64,000 nt of DNA from Lewinellaceae bacterium (GTDB lineage: Bacteria; Bacteroidota; Bacteroidia; Chitinophagales; Saprospiraceae), in NCBI GenBank assembly GCA_020636195.1, contig JACJYH010000006.1, positions 62,001 to 126,000 of the forward strand, read 5' to 3'. A model generated the notes under the pieces. It saw only the letters and a program-made list of their open reading frames with translations, was not told the DNA's origin and ran no database searches. A program made the translations under genes and the position numbers. Below, in pieces: positions 7,656-16,870 of the stretch (its first letter is position 1; each line of letters opens with the position of its first letter).

Positions 7656-9458
7656 ATGGAAGGTCACATACCATATGCCAAAAGTAATCTCAACAACAAT
7701 GACACACCGCTTTGGGCCAGGCAAGCGATATGGTACCAAATTTTAGTTGAGAGATTTTACAATGGGAATACAAACAATGATCCTACAAAAGAAACTTGCG
7801 AAAAAGCGACTATAGATCCCATACCTGAATCTTGGACACTGACACCTTGGTCTCATAACTGGTATAAACAAGAAGAATGGGCTCAGGGTACAGGTTTAGA
7901 CTTTTATAGAGCTGTCCAAATGAGAAGGTATGGAGGTGACCTGGATGGCGTCATCGAAAAGATACCTTATTTAGTAGAACTTGGTATAACCGCTGTGTAT
8001 CTAAATCCTGTCAATGATGCGCCTTCATTGCATAAATATGATGCGCGGTACTATCATCATATAGACGTCACATTTGGAGATGATATCACAGGAGATAGAG
8101 ATCTCATTTTGACTGAGAATGCTGATGATCCAAATACATGGCAATGGACTTCAGCAGATTTGAAATTTTTAAAATTAGTTAATTTACTCCACCATCATGG
8201 AATAAAAATCATAATGGATTTCTCGTGGAATCATACAGGAATTTCATTTTGGGCGTTCCAAGATATCATAAAAAATAAAAGTCAATCGAAATATAAAGAT
8301 TGGTACAATATTCATTTTAAAGTAGATCCGGATACCGGTAGTGAAACCTTTAAATATGCCGGATGGCAAGGAATATCTTCGTTACCCGAATGGAAGAAAG
8401 TAGAAACTACGGAAAAAAGAGTAGGCGAACCTTTTGATGGAAATTTGGACGCACATGTCAAAGATCATATTTTTAAAAGTTGTAAGCGATGGATAGATCC
8501 ATATGGAGACGGATCATGTAGAGATGGCATTGATGGTATGCGACTTGATGTTGCTGAAGATGTACCGGTAGGTTTTTGGAGAGAATTCAGGCAGTTTGTA
8601 AAATCTTTGAATCCTGATTTTTTCTTGGTTGGTGAAAATTGGTGGTCTGAATGGCCTCACAGATTAATGGATACAACACCGTGGTTACAAGGTGATATTT
8701 TCGATTCAGTGATGCACTACCATTGGTTTAAAGTGGTACGTGGATATTTTGTACAAAGTGTAGACGGACTATCGTTATCAGGGCTTATCAATAGCTTAGA
8801 AGCATTAATAAAAAAATTTCCATTACAAACTCAGCAAGCATTGATGAATGTTGCTGCATCACATGATACGCCAAGGTTGTTGACGTCGTTTCACAATAAA
8901 AATGTATATAAATTGCGGTGCAAACCTTCAGAGGATTCTTCCTATTTCACGGGTTTGCCTGATACTGAAGTGCGAAGGCTGGCGAGGTTGTTATTGTTTC
9001 ATCAATTTACCTTTATTGGTGCGCCACATATTTGGAATGGCGATGAGATGGGCATGGTTGGGGCAGATGATCCTGATAATAGAAAACCACTTTGGTGGCC
9101 GGATATTATTTTTGATGAAGAAACACAAAGTCCATATTCTAATTACACATACAGTTTTGTGCCAGGTTTTAATCCGGATTGTTTTGAATTTTACAAGTCA
9201 TTGATAGCTTTGAGAAAGCAGTATGATGTCTTAAGTTTGGGTGACCTGAATTTCATTTATAAAGAGAATTTTCCTATATTAATGTACCAAAGAAAGTATG
9301 GTGATCAAGTATTTTTGGTTCTAATCAATGTGAATAGTTTTGAAGTGAGCTTGCCTAACGAATTTGCTGGTAATGAGTTGATTTTCAGAGTAGGTTTTAA
9401 CGAAAATCCACTCAAAGAAGTAATGCCTCCCTTGAGTGGATGTATTCTTAGTGTCTGA
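7656..9458 (+). CDS. GH13 alpha-amylase family glycoside hydrolase
   Basis: Retaining alpha-glucan hydrolase or transglucosylase of family GH13. The (beta/alpha)8 signatures are present: VELGITAVYLNPV, MDFSWNHTG (region I), GMRLDVAEDV with nucleophile D298 (region II), FLVGENWW with acid/base E327 (region III) and AASHDTPR with D404 (region IV). No signal peptide is visible, so it is probably cytoplasmic and acts on maltodextrins or glycogen fragments, a neopullulanase/alpha-glucosidase type of role. Exact specificity cannot be read. Length is 600. It sits 24 bases after prfA and is convergent with the SRPBCC gene. No other saccharide genes are adjacent, unlike in classical PULs. Confidence 0.88.
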   Translation: MEGHIPYAKSNLNNNDTPLWARQAIWYQILVERFYNGNTNNDPTKETCEKATIDPIPESWTLTPWSHNWYKQEEWAQGTGLDFYRAVQMRRYGGDLDGVIEKIPYLVELGITAVYLNPVNDAPSLHKYDARYYHHIDVTFGDDITGDRDLILTENADDPNTWQWTSADLKFLKLVNLLHHHGIKIIMDFSWNHTGISFWAFQDIIKNKSQSKYKDWYNIHFKVDPDTGSETFKYAGWQGISSLPEWKKVETTEKRVGEPFDGNLDAHVKDHIFKSCKRWIDPYGDGSCRDGIDGMRLDVAEDVPVGFWREFRQFVKSLNPDFFLVGENWWSEWPHRLMDTTPWLQGDIFDSVMHYHWFKVVRGYFVQSVDGLSLSGLINSLEALIKKFPLQTQQALMNVAASHDTPRLLTSFHNKNVYKLRCKPSEDSSYFTGLPDTEVRRLARLLLFHQFTFIGAPHIWNGDEMGMVGADDPDNRKPLWWPDIIFDEETQSPYSNYTYSFVPGFNPDCFEFYKSLIALRKQYDVLSLGDLNFIYKENFPILMYQRKYGDQVFLVLINVNSFEVSLPNEFAGNELIFRVGFNENPLKEVMPPLSGCILSV

Positions 9459-9466
9459 AGCAAATA

Positions 9467-10057
9467 TTATTGCTCGGTAGTTGATTCCGGTGTTTCTTCC
9501 GTAGGCACAACGATAGTTTCAGGAAGTGACTCTACCACCTTTTTTAAGTTGTCAAGGCCTCCTTGTAAATCCTTGCCCAACATTTCATCGAAATTCATGA
9601 ACAATAACATCAAATTTGAAGGGAAAGCCATGTGGCCTTCAAAACCCCAAACTACCTTAGTTGCATTATCTCCGGCAGCTTCGGTTGTTAAATAAGCCTT
9701 GTTTTTGGCTTCAAATGGTTTCATAAATCTGAGTTCATAATCTATTCTCGAACCATCGTTGATAGCTATGATTTCCTGTTCACCTTGACCTACATTCTTG
9801 TTATCGCTATCCCAAGCTGACACGAAGCCTACTTGACCATCTTCTCCTCGATAACTTTTTTTCATGGCAGGATCCATAGCTGCCCAAACGCTGAAGTTGT
9901 CTTGGTTTTTCAATAATTTGATATAATTAAAAACATCTCCAATTGGTTTGTTTACTACCACTTCTCTAGTCACCGTATAATCTTTTTTAGCAAACGCACC
10001 AACTACCAGTAAAAGGACGATTAATCCTAAAATAACAAATAAAATTTTTTTTAACAT
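9467..10057 (-). CDS. SRPBCC-fold (polyketide cyclase/START-like) protein with N-terminal membrane anchor
   Basis: Encodes 196 residues. The first ~23 (MLKKILFVILGLIVLLLVVGAF) form a membrane anchor or uncleaved signal. The rest matches the SRPBCC pattern: REVVVNKPIGDVFNYIKLLKNQDNFSVWAAMDPAM, then KSYRGEDGQVGFVSAWDSDNKNVGQGEQEI. The fold usually binds hydrophobic ligands, but the ligand is unknown. The acidic Thr/Pro/Glu tail is probably disordered. It is a common stand-alone gene in Bacteroidota, convergent with the GH13 gene with an 8-base gap. No operon partner. Confidence 0.78.
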   Translation of the reverse strand: MLKKILFVILGLIVLLLVVGAFAKKDYTVTREVVVNKPIGDVFNYIKLLKNQDNFSVWAAMDPAMKKSYRGEDGQVGFVSAWDSDNKNVGQGEQEIIAINDGSRIDYELRFMKPFEAKNKAYLTTEAAGDNATKVVWGFEGHMAFPSNLMLLFMNFDEMLGKDLQGGLDNLKKVVESLPETIVVPTEETPESTTEQ

Positions 10058-10259
10058 GATCTAATATTTTATAAAATTGATAAAAAACTACGTAAATGTA
10101 CTATGAATGTCTTTAATCCCAAAATTTTCGTAATTGAATTATGCACGATACCTAATTTGAAATGCCGTTTTTGGGCTAATATTCTACATAATTGGCAGAT
10201 GAAAATCATATTTTGGACGATAAGCGACTGAGATACCTGATTGTACTTGAAAATTGACC

Positions 10260-10267
10260 TATATTTG
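10260..10267 (+). promoter_or_regulatory. -7 promoter element of lepB
   Basis: TATATTTG, a perfect consensus, 27 bases before the ATG at 10295. It lies within the in-frame region opened by a TTG at 10241 and supports the later ATG as the true start. Confidence 0.65.
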
Positions 10268-10294
10268 CAATCAAAATTAAAAATTATTCATTTT

Positions 10295-11908
10295 ATGAGC
10301 ATCCTTATATTTCTCATAGTATCATATATATTGTTGAGTTTTAGCCTTTCAAAGTTATTCCCAAAGGCTGGTGTACCGAGTGTGAAAGGTTGGATTCCGG
10401 GAGTTAACTTTATAGAATGGGCAAAAATTATTGGCAAGTCGCCAAAGAGCGTTCTTTGGCTTTTATTTCCTATAGTCAATATTTTTGTGTTCTGTAGCAT
10501 GGCTATAGATTTGGTGCAATCATTTGGGAAATACAAATTCTTGCATTCTGCTGCAGCAGTTGTATATGCGCCTGCCATATTTTATAAAATTGCTGTTACC
10601 CCTGAGGACAAGTATGTTGGACCCGCAATCACAAGACACAGGGAAATACAGCAGGCGATTGAAGAAGCTCGCAAAAATAATGATTCTTACAAACTGAAAC
10701 AATTAGAAGCTCAAAACCCATTCAAAAGGTCAACAGGTAGAGAATGGGTAGAATCTCTGGTTTTTGCTGTTTTTGCTGCGGCATTCATTAGAATGTTTCT
10801 TATAGAAGCGTATATGATTCCGACGCCTTCTATGGAAGGCACATTAAATGTTGGTGATTTTCTTTTCGTTTCTAAGGCGCACTACGGGATTCGTACGCCT
10901 ATGACAGTCATACTAGTGCCGCTTTTGCACAACGTTATTCCCATCATCAATAAGGAGTCCTATCTTAAAAAGCCAAGTTTGCCTTACTACCGATTTCCGG
11001 CATTAGAGAAGGTTGAAGCAGGAAAGCCATTTGTATTCAACTGGCCGGTGGGCGACAGCGTTTATATCACATCTTCCAGATCTTATTTTTTGAAACAGGT
11101 GGAAGGGATAGATGTGACGCAAATCAATGATAGAGAACTTGCTTCAAAGATAAAAAATAAAGATTACGTGGTCCGCCCTGTAGATAAAAAGGATCACTAC
11201 ATCAAGCGTTGTGTTGCAAGTCCCGGAGATAGTCTGAAAATCATTGATGCCCAGCTATATATCAATGGTGTTCCTGCTAAAAATCCGGAACATATGCAAT
11301 TCAAATATCAAGTAACTATACCATCAGGAGTTACATTGAACAAGAAAAAACTTGATGATTGGGGGATAGATGAAGGTGATGTAAGTTATGAAAGTAGCCA
11401 AATGCCGGCAGGAATGATGATGCTATTTTTGGATCAGAGTCAGGTAAAAAAATTATTATCCATCGATCCGGGGATCAAAGTAGATCGTGTTCCAAATTTC
11501 CCTAGCCCAAGTATGATGTTTCCTTTTGATGCATCAATCAATAAAGATTGGACTGTTGATGATTACGGGCCTATCTGGATACCAAAGCAAGGGGTCACGA
11601 TAAAATTAGACAAATCTTCGCTGCCTTTTTACAGAAGAATTATAAACGTTTATGAAGGTAATAATCTGGAGGTAAAGGGCGATGACATATACATCAATGG
11701 TGAGAAAACAGATTCATATACATTCAAGCAAGATTATTTTTGGGCAATGGGGGACAATAGACACAATTCTGAGGATTCACGTTCGTGGGGATATGTGCCA
11801 ATGGACCACATCGTGGGCAAACCACTGTTTATTTTCTTTTCAACAAAAGAAGGAAGTATTAGGAAAGGAATCAACTGGGATCGTATATTTACATCTGCCA
11901 ATAAATAG
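10295..11908 (+). CDS. lepB: Signal peptidase I, long Bacteroidota form
   Basis: Removes signal peptides from exported proteins at the outer face of the inner membrane. The product has 537 residues. Two hydrophobic segments lie near the N-terminus, another (SLVFAVFAAAFIRMFLIEAYMIP) precedes the catalytic site, and the Ser/Lys dyad is S179 (in PTPSMEGTL) and K304 (in HYIKRCVASPGDSL). The C-terminal GDNRHNSEDSRSWGYVP box E is present. The large insert between the dyad residues is usual for Bacteroidota LepB. The start at 10295 is chosen over the TTG at 10241 because of the promoter. The gene downstream begins 13 bases after its stop. Confidence 0.93.
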   Translation: MSILIFLIVSYILLSFSLSKLFPKAGVPSVKGWIPGVNFIEWAKIIGKSPKSVLWLLFPIVNIFVFCSMAIDLVQSFGKYKFLHSAAAVVYAPAIFYKIAVTPEDKYVGPAITRHREIQQAIEEARKNNDSYKLKQLEAQNPFKRSTGREWVESLVFAVFAAAFIRMFLIEAYMIPTPSMEGTLNVGDFLFVSKAHYGIRTPMTVILVPLLHNVIPIINKESYLKKPSLPYYRFPALEKVEAGKPFVFNWPVGDSVYITSSRSYFLKQVEGIDVTQINDRELASKIKNKDYVVRPVDKKDHYIKRCVASPGDSLKIIDAQLYINGVPAKNPEHMQFKYQVTIPSGVTLNKKKLDDWGIDEGDVSYESSQMPAGMMMLFLDQSQVKKLLSIDPGIKVDRVPNFPSPSMMFPFDASINKDWTVDDYGPIWIPKQGVTIKLDKSSLPFYRRIINVYEGNNLEVKGDDIYINGEKTDSYTFKQDYFWAMGDNRHNSEDSRSWGYVPMDHIVGKPLFIFFSTKEGSIRKGINWDRIFTSANK

Positions 11909-11921
11909 ACATTCACTAAAA

Positions 11922-12812
11922 ATGTTACGGTTTGTCATCCTTTATATTTTTGTTTTCATTGGGGTTTTTCTCAATGCCCAACTACCGAGTACTAATGTAT
12001 ATGTTGCCCAGCTGAGATCTTCAGGAGCTGAACCCATTATTTCAAACGTTGAGTATGTTTCAGATTTCAATGCAGGTGGTTATACCAATCAACCTAAGTT
12101 TTTTGACTACGAAAATATCTATGTTTCTGTTGCATCATCCTCTGATACGATAACAGATATCTACCAATTGAAAATAAATTCCCATGAATATTGGAGAATA
12201 ACTGAAACAGAAGATATCAGCGAGTTTAGTCCCGCGCCAGTACCAAATTCTGAAAATTTTTCAGTTGTACGAATAGAACAGGATGGAGTGAGCCAATCTT
12301 TATGGATATATCCTCTCAATCGTTCCAATCAGGGACAGCGATTATTGAAGAAACTCAATACCATCGGTTACCACACTTGGTTAAATTCCAAGAAAGTGGC
12401 CTTATTTTTAGTTGGCAAAATCAATACCTTGGCAATAGCAGATATTACCAATGATGATGTTCAAATAATAACTGAAAATATAGGTAGGTGTATCAAAACC
12501 AAAGATGAAAATACAGTAGTATTTGTTCATAAAATTCGCCCGGATTTTTGGCTATTGAAATCGTATGATATTCGAGAAAAAGCCATTACCACCATTTGTC
12601 AAATGCCCAAAGATCGGGAAGATTTTGAAATACTCGCCAATGGCACATTTATAGTGGGAAACGGTAGTAAAATTTCCTTTTTTAATCCTGAAAAGTCAAC
12701 ACAGTGGGTAGATATTGCAGACTTTACAGCTATTGGAATTAACAATATTACGAGATTGGCGGTAGCAAGAGATAGATTGGCTTTTGTCAATGTCAAGTTG
12801 AAACTAGAGTGA
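11922..12812 (+). CDS. Exported protein with TolB/PD40-like beta-propeller repeats
   Basis: Encodes 296 residues with a signal peptide (MLRFVILYIFVFIGVFLNAQ). The body resembles WD40-like PD40 propeller blades: FNAGGYTNQPKFFDYENIYVSV, SPAPVPNSENFSVVR, and further short blades. Only about four blades can be discerned. The frame extends upstream into lepB, but the ATG at 11922 gives a clean signal peptide and a 13-base gap. The next gene starts 5 bases after the stop, so lepB, this gene and the lipoprotein gene may form one transcript. Function is unknown. It is a likely periplasmic sensor or scaffold rather than an enzyme. Confidence 0.72.
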   Translation: MLRFVILYIFVFIGVFLNAQLPSTNVYVAQLRSSGAEPIISNVEYVSDFNAGGYTNQPKFFDYENIYVSVASSSDTITDIYQLKINSHEYWRITETEDISEFSPAPVPNSENFSVVRIEQDGVSQSLWIYPLNRSNQGQRLLKKLNTIGYHTWLNSKKVALFLVGKINTLAIADITNDDVQIITENIGRCIKTKDENTVVFVHKIRPDFWLLKSYDIREKAITTICQMPKDREDFEILANGTFIVGNGSKISFFNPEKSTQWVDIADFTAIGINNITRLAVARDRLAFVNVKLKLE

Positions 12813-12817
12813 ATATC

Positions 12818-13453
12818 ATGAGTCAACCAGCTGTCAAATTATTTTTCCTACTAGTCATCTCTCTATCGCTTGTTCATTGCAGTAAGAAAGTTTTGCCTAT
12901 CAGTGATCAGCAAGAATTTGATGCTTATTTGGAGAAATATAAAAATGAATTTTTAACGGACGAAAGGTCTCCATTGCAAAAGGAGGATTTAAAATATTTA
13001 GATTTTTATCCTTTTGACGTATCATGGAAAATAGAATGCTCATGTGAAACGCCACAAAACTCCGAGGCTTTTGACATGGATTTGTATAGCGGAAAGAAAC
13101 GCTCTTACAAAGTCCACACAATTCTTCATTGTAATAAAGGCAAACATTTGTTTAGTTTAGAGCTCTATCAATCGATGGCATACCCATCAAATCCTGCATA
13201 TGCCCACCATTTGTTTTTACCTTTCAAAGATGAAACCAATGGTGAGGCAACTTACGGTGGAGGAAGGTACATAGATATTCAAGATCATGAGATCCAAGAT
13301 GGAAAAGTGATGATAGACTTCAATAAAGCATACAATCCTTGGTGTGCATATAGTTCAGGATATAATTGTCCTGTTCCACCTGTGACAAATCACCTACCTT
13401 TTGCAGTAGAAGTAGGTGAAAAGATGTACAAAGGGGAGCACAAAGAACACTAA
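12818..13453 (+). CDS. Lipoprotein of unknown function
   Basis: Encodes 211 residues beginning MSQPAVKLFFLLVISLSLVHCSKK, a lipoprotein signal with lipobox SLVHC. The mature part has the pairs KIECSCETP and WCAYSSGYNCPVPP and a hydrophilic beta-rich body. The C-terminal half (YGGGRYIDI, FNKAYNPWCAYSSGYNCPVPP) resembles the DUF1684 pattern, in which a Y-N-P-x-C-x-Y motif recurs; this assignment is from memory of the motif, not a search. A GTG at 12809, overlapping the previous stop, is an alternative start. A terminator follows directly. Confidence 0.65.
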   Translation: MSQPAVKLFFLLVISLSLVHCSKKVLPISDQQEFDAYLEKYKNEFLTDERSPLQKEDLKYLDFYPFDVSWKIECSCETPQNSEAFDMDLYSGKKRSYKVHTILHCNKGKHLFSLELYQSMAYPSNPAYAHHLFLPFKDETNGEATYGGGRYIDIQDHEIQDGKVMIDFNKAYNPWCAYSSGYNCPVPPVTNHLPFAVEVGEKMYKGEHKEH

Positions 13454-13501
13454 AATGGGTTTTCTAATCTAGGAAATTTGAACCTACCCATTTCTTTTTT
13501 T
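13453..13501 (+). terminator. Terminator after the lipoprotein gene
   Basis: AAATGGGT (13453-13460) pairs with ACCCATTT (13486-13493), followed by CTTTTTTT. The loop is long (25 bases) but contains little competing structure. Confidence 0.65.
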
Positions 13502-13559
13502 GGGTTATATAAAAAGTGAAAGTGTAACTTTTGTCACCACTTTGTGGTTATATAGCCAT

Positions 13560-13567
13560 TATCTTTG
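13560..13567 (+). promoter_or_regulatory. -7 promoter element of the thioredoxin gene
   Basis: TATCTTTG, 25 bases before the ATG at 13593. A TTTG lies upstream at 13541-13544, at a spacing of 15, shorter than usual. Confidence 0.6.
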
Positions 13568-13592
13568 TGAAATATTTTAAAAAATTTATAAA

Positions 13593-13895
13593 ATGACATA
13601 TTCAGAAATCATAAATGACGAAAAACCAGTCTTGGTTGATTTTACTGCTGCTTGGTGTGGACCATGTAAAGCAATGGCACCAGTATTGGAGCAGTTGGCA
13701 CAGAAAATCGGCGATAAGGGTAAAATTGTAAAAATTGATGTTGATAAAAACCCTCATCTAGCTAATCAAATGGGCATTCAAGGCGTACCTACGTTTGTGT
13801 TATATAAGAAGGGAAACATTTTGTGGAGACAGTCAGGTATGCAGTCGCTCAATACACTTGAGAAACTCATAGAAGATGCAAGTGTAAAATCATAG
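13593..13895 (+). CDS. trxA: Thioredoxin
   Basis: Small redox protein that reduces protein disulfides, kept reduced by thioredoxin reductase. Its 100 residues include the active site WCGPC (Cys22, Cys25), the buried Asp16 and the cis-proline in GVPTFVLY. There is no signal peptide, so it is cytoplasmic. It is monocistronic: own promoter upstream and a strong terminator downstream. Confidence 0.95.
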   Translation: MTYSEIINDEKPVLVDFTAAWCGPCKAMAPVLEQLAQKIGDKGKIVKIDVDKNPHLANQMGIQGVPTFVLYKKGNILWRQSGMQSLNTLEKLIEDASVKS

Positions 13896-13916
13896 TAGGC
13901 ACAATATAAGTTTAAT

Positions 13917-13956
13917 AAAAAAGGAGGAAAGTTTTATGACTTTGCCTCCTTTTTAA
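13917..13956 (+). terminator. Terminator after trxA
   Basis: AAAAGGAGGAAAGT pairs with ACTTTGCCTCCTTTTT around a TTTATG loop, with one unpaired base, followed by a T run. Confidence 0.85.
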
Positions 13957-14064
13957 TATGCTAAATTTACTATTTGAAAATTTCACACTTGCCCAAAACC
14001 GGCAATCGCAAAAAACTCAAATTTCATTTTCCATACCTATAATCACCGAAGTGAGTAATTTTTT

Positions 14065-14328
14065 TTAATTCTGAGTTACTGGAATGATACTCACCCAGGT
14101 TCTGTTGTCTTTACTCTTTGAAAATTCAACAGTACCGTTTACTTGTGCATGAACAGTAAAGTCTTTTCCAAGATATACGTTTTGACCAGGATGAAATTTA
14201 GTACCTCTTTGTCTGATAATAATATTTCCAGCTTTGGCAAACTGACCACCAAAAAGCTTCACGCCCAATCGCTTACTTTTACTGTCTCTACCGTTGTCTG
14301 AACTACCTACACCTTTTTTATGTGCCAT
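14065..14328 (-). CDS. rpmA: 50S ribosomal protein L27
   Basis: L27 sits near the peptidyl transferase centre. The 87 residues show the family core MAHKKGVGSSDNGRDSKSKR, then GVKLFGGQFAKAGNIIIRQRGTKFHPGQNVYLGKDFTVHAQ. The protein begins directly with MAHKKG, so there is no N-terminal extension to be cleaved as in Firmicutes. It follows rplU with a 31-base gap, the standard rplU-rpmA operon. Confidence 0.97.
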   Translation of the reverse strand: MAHKKGVGSSDNGRDSKSKRLGVKLFGGQFAKAGNIIIRQRGTKFHPGQNVYLGKDFTVHAQVNGTVEFSKSKDNRTWVSIIPVTQN

Positions 14329-14359
14329 GATACGTTAATTTTAGATTGATAAATAAAAA

Positions 14360-14671
14360 TTAGAGATTGATAGAATTAATTTTAATCTTGGTAAATCTCT
14401 GTCTGTGACCATTGAGTTTTTGGTACCCTTTGCGTCTTTTCTTTTTGAAAACCAATACTTTGTCTCCTTTTTGGTGACCTATCACCGTCGCGGAAACATG
14501 CGCATTTGAAATAGTCGGCGTGCCTATCTGAGTACTATCATCATTGATGACCATCAATACTTGGTCAAAAACGACATCAGCACCTTCAGCGGCTTCTAAC
14601 TGGTGGACAAAAATCTCTTGGCCTTTTGTCACTTTGAATTGTTGACCAGCTATGTTTACGATTGCTAACAT
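14360..14671 (-). CDS. rplU: 50S ribosomal protein L21
   Basis: Large-subunit protein of 103 residues: MLAIVNIAGQQFKVTKGQEIFV at the start, and KVLVFKKKRRKGYQKLNGHRQRFTKIKI at the end, both standard for L21. It is first in the rplU-rpmA operon and has an excellent promoter 31 bases upstream. Confidence 0.97.
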   Translation of the reverse strand: MLAIVNIAGQQFKVTKGQEIFVHQLEAAEGADVVFDQVLMVINDDSTQIGTPTISNAHVSATVIGHQKGDKVLVFKKKRRKGYQKLNGHRQRFTKIKINSINL

Positions 14672-14702
14672 GCTTTATTATTTAATTTTTTAAAAATGTG
14701 TG

Positions 14703-14734
14703 CAAAGATAATGCATTTGTACATGCTGTGCAAA
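14703..14734 (-). promoter_or_regulatory. Promoter of rplU-rpmA
   Basis: Read on the minus strand: TTTG (14734-14731), 20 bases, then TATCTTTG (14710-14703). Both elements and the spacing match the Bacteroidota consensus. This is the best promoter in the window. Confidence 0.85.
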
Positions 14735-14791
14735 TATCCAACCATAAAATGTGTGATACTGACCTATGTTTAGATCATTACAACTGGAAAG

Positions 14792-15658
14792 TCATTTTTT
14801 TACTGAACTTACTTGGGATTTTTGTAACAAATCCACAATGGTCAATGTAGATTTTTTAATCTTGTTTGACCTGAAAGTTATAGCTTGTTTCCGTGCATTA
14901 ATTGATCCACCAATATAGTATCTCGCGAACCAAGGACCTAAGCTGATAAGCGCATCCGTCCAACTAAGCCGTTGAGATGTTTCAATGGCGAGCAATGCCA
15001 ATCCGGTTAACAAACCAAAAGATTTTACTCCATCAACTGGATTTCCATAAACAGTTTGCCCCAAGCCTGGCAGAATTATACTCAAAAGTGATGCATTTTT
15101 AGGATTGATTTTTAGGGCTTTAGTATAGGTGCTCAGGGCTTGATGTATTTCATCTAAATTACCATGATGAACGTAACTAAGCTTTGAAACATATTCTAAG
15201 CCTTGATCAGGTTTTTCCAAAAGGAAAAATAAGATACCAATATAGAAATTTTTTTGATTCACTCTGGAAGAATCTTCGGGTACCATTTGGATGGCTGCAA
15301 CCAAAGCTTGTTGGTAGGAGGAAGTTGAAATGAAGAGTTGTACTTTTTGAAATAAGAGATCATTTTGGATCTTTGGTTGATCATGATAAGCATAATAACC
15401 TATGTCTAAAAACTTGACAGCTGAAGGATAATCATGTACTGTTACAAATTTCTCTGCAATTCTCTGATACACCTGTACATCTAAGGTAGTATTGCTGTTG
15501 TAATAAATCCTTAGGTACTCTTTATATGCGTTTTCATATTGACATGATGTGTAGAGATAGTCAGCATACTCGATGTTTGATTTTTCTTTATTTTGAGCGG
15601 ATATAGAAAGGGAAAGATTAAAAATCCAGATTCCTAATATAATTTTTCGTATCATCAT
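14792..15658 (-). CDS. Exported TPR-like protein with ILPGLG membrane segment (last gene of YidD operon)
   Basis: Encodes 288 residues. A signal peptide (residues 1-22, ending SISAQ) precedes helical repeats (~25-185) that look TPR-like (YADYLYTSCQYENAYKEYLRIYY; ALSTYTKALKINPKNASL). Then come SIILPGLGQTVYGNPVDGVKS and a hydrophobic hairpin (~205-250). The gene before it has the same arrangement, with SSILPGSGRVYAKDAKDGIIS, so the two are probably diverged duplicates. It overlaps that gene by 41 bases. Function is unknown. The glycine/proline motif before a hydrophobic hairpin suggests membrane association of the C-terminus. Confidence 0.72.
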   Translation of the reverse strand: MMIRKIILGIWIFNLSLSISAQNKEKSNIEYADYLYTSCQYENAYKEYLRIYYNSNTTLDVQVYQRIAEKFVTVHDYPSAVKFLDIGYYAYHDQPKIQNDLLFQKVQLFISTSSYQQALVAAIQMVPEDSSRVNQKNFYIGILFFLLEKPDQGLEYVSKLSYVHHGNLDEIHQALSTYTKALKINPKNASLLSIILPGLGQTVYGNPVDGVKSFGLLTGLALLAIETSQRLSWTDALISLGPWFARYYIGGSINARKQAITFRSNKIKKSTLTIVDLLQKSQVSSVKK

Positions 15659-16427
15659 GAATAGATCTCCATTGTAATGAATTATAGCGTTTTACACTTT
15701 TTACAGTGCCATATATGTTGGCAATATAAAATCCCAAGCTAAAGCCTCCATAAATCCACGCACTAGTGGACTTGATGCCATTGGCATGGAATCTTCTGTA
15801 TGATTGGTATGCTGTTGTCGCAACAAACAAAAGGCTGATGATACCATCTTTTGCATCTTTGGCATAGACACGTCCACTGCCGGGAAGAATGGAAGATAGA
15901 GCGGCGCCAACAAAGGTGGATTTTTGTTTTAAATCTGTACTTCGCGTTAAAATTGATTGAAGTTCTTGGTCCTTAATATGTGAATATTCCCAAGTTTTAC
16001 GGGCTGTCCTTGTATCTTGCAGAAACAACTCATTGCATGTTTTGAGTTGGAAATATTTGGAGAAATTACTTGGTTGGTCTTGAGTAAGTATGGAGTAAGA
16101 TTTTTGAAAATAGTCATTGATTTGGAGAGCTGCTATGAATTCAGAGTTAATGATACTGTCTTTTATAGAACTATTCATGAGCCTTTTCTCTATTGTTGAA
16201 ACGTCTCCCATTTGCCTATATGAATAAACCAAATCTCTAAGAATAGTTCTGTCGTTGGGGTATTGAAAATGTAGTCTCTCCAGTTCTTCTGAAGCGAAAT
16301 CAAAAAGTTTTTGATGCATTAAAAATCTTGTAAACTCATATTGATTCCTGAAATCTTCGCTTTTTTCTTGTCCAAAAAGAGAAAATGAACAACATACTAA
16401 GATATAAATTTGTAACCTTATATTCAT
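15618..16427 (-). CDS. Exported helical-repeat protein with ILPGSG membrane segment
   Basis: Encodes 269 residues with a signal peptide (MNIRLQIYILVCCSFSLFGQ). Helical repeats follow (FRNQYEFTRFLMHQKLFDFASEELERL), then SSILPGSGRVYAKDAKDGIIS and a hydrophobic hairpin near 190-240 (LLFVATTAYQSYRRF; WIYGGFSLGFYIANIYG). Its ATG overlaps the stop of the YidD-like gene by four bases (ATGA), and its own 3' end overlaps the next gene by 41 bases, so translation is probably coupled. It is paralogous in layout to 14792-15658. I do not know its function. Confidence 0.72.
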   Translation of the reverse strand: MNIRLQIYILVCCSFSLFGQEKSEDFRNQYEFTRFLMHQKLFDFASEELERLHFQYPNDRTILRDLVYSYRQMGDVSTIEKRLMNSSIKDSIINSEFIAALQINDYFQKSYSILTQDQPSNFSKYFQLKTCNELFLQDTRTARKTWEYSHIKDQELQSILTRSTDLKQKSTFVGAALSSILPGSGRVYAKDAKDGIISLLFVATTAYQSYRRFHANGIKSTSAWIYGGFSLGFYIANIYGTVKSVKRYNSLQWRSIHDDTKNYIRNLDF

Positions 16428-16870
16428 TGTATTGGGTCTGAAAATCTTTGGAATTTTGGATCTATCTTATATTTTTCCGGGCTAAGACCATTGCAGCGGG
16501 TCAATCTATCCATGGTCATTATACCTCCTTTGACAGCACCATACTTTCTTACGGCTTCGATGCCAAACACAGAACATGATGGATGGAAATTACACATATT
16601 GACATCCTGAGATGAAAAAAATGATTTGTAAACATAGAAAAGTCCTGATGCCAATTTATCCAATGTAGAGTCATTGTGTCGAAATTGTTCTTGAAATGAT
16701 TGCACAACTGTTTTTGGGGCCACGACTTGAAGGTTTTGTTCAAACAATAAGAAATCACTTGCCGATTGTGAAAACAGCTTCGATGTCACTAGCATAAAAA
16801 ACACTAAAATACTAATATTATTGAAGGGATATCTTATCAAATTGAAGCGATTTGAATAATTTTTGTTCAT
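16424..16870 (-). CDS. yidD: YidD-domain protein (membrane insertion efficiency factor family) with signal peptide
   Basis: Encodes 148 residues from the ATG at 16870. The C-terminal ~60 residues are a YidD domain: CNFHPSCSVFGIEAVRKYG, GAVKGGIMTMDRLTRCNG, with the three conserved cysteines. Ordinary YidD has 70-90 residues and lies on the inner face of the membrane near YidC. Here the N-terminus (NISILVFFMLVTSKLFSQ) reads as a signal peptide or anchor, followed by a ~55-residue helical linker, which would place the domain outside the cytoplasm. An in-frame upstream start at 16948 is possible but would overlap the preceding gene by 131 bases. From 16870 the overlap is 53 bases. Confidence 0.75.
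   Translation of the reverse strand: MNKNYSNRFNLIRYPFNNISILVFFMLVTSKLFSQSASDFLLFEQNLQVVAPKTVVQSFQEQFRHNDSTLDKLASGLFYVYKSFFSSQDVNMCNFHPSCSVFGIEAVRKYGAVKGGIMTMDRLTRCNGLSPEKYKIDPKFQRFSDPIQ

Noticed and set aside
10241..10294. TTG start for LepB
   Set aside because: A perfect TATATTTG lies at 10260-10267, inside the proposed extension, and the ATG at 10295 begins a clean membrane segment.
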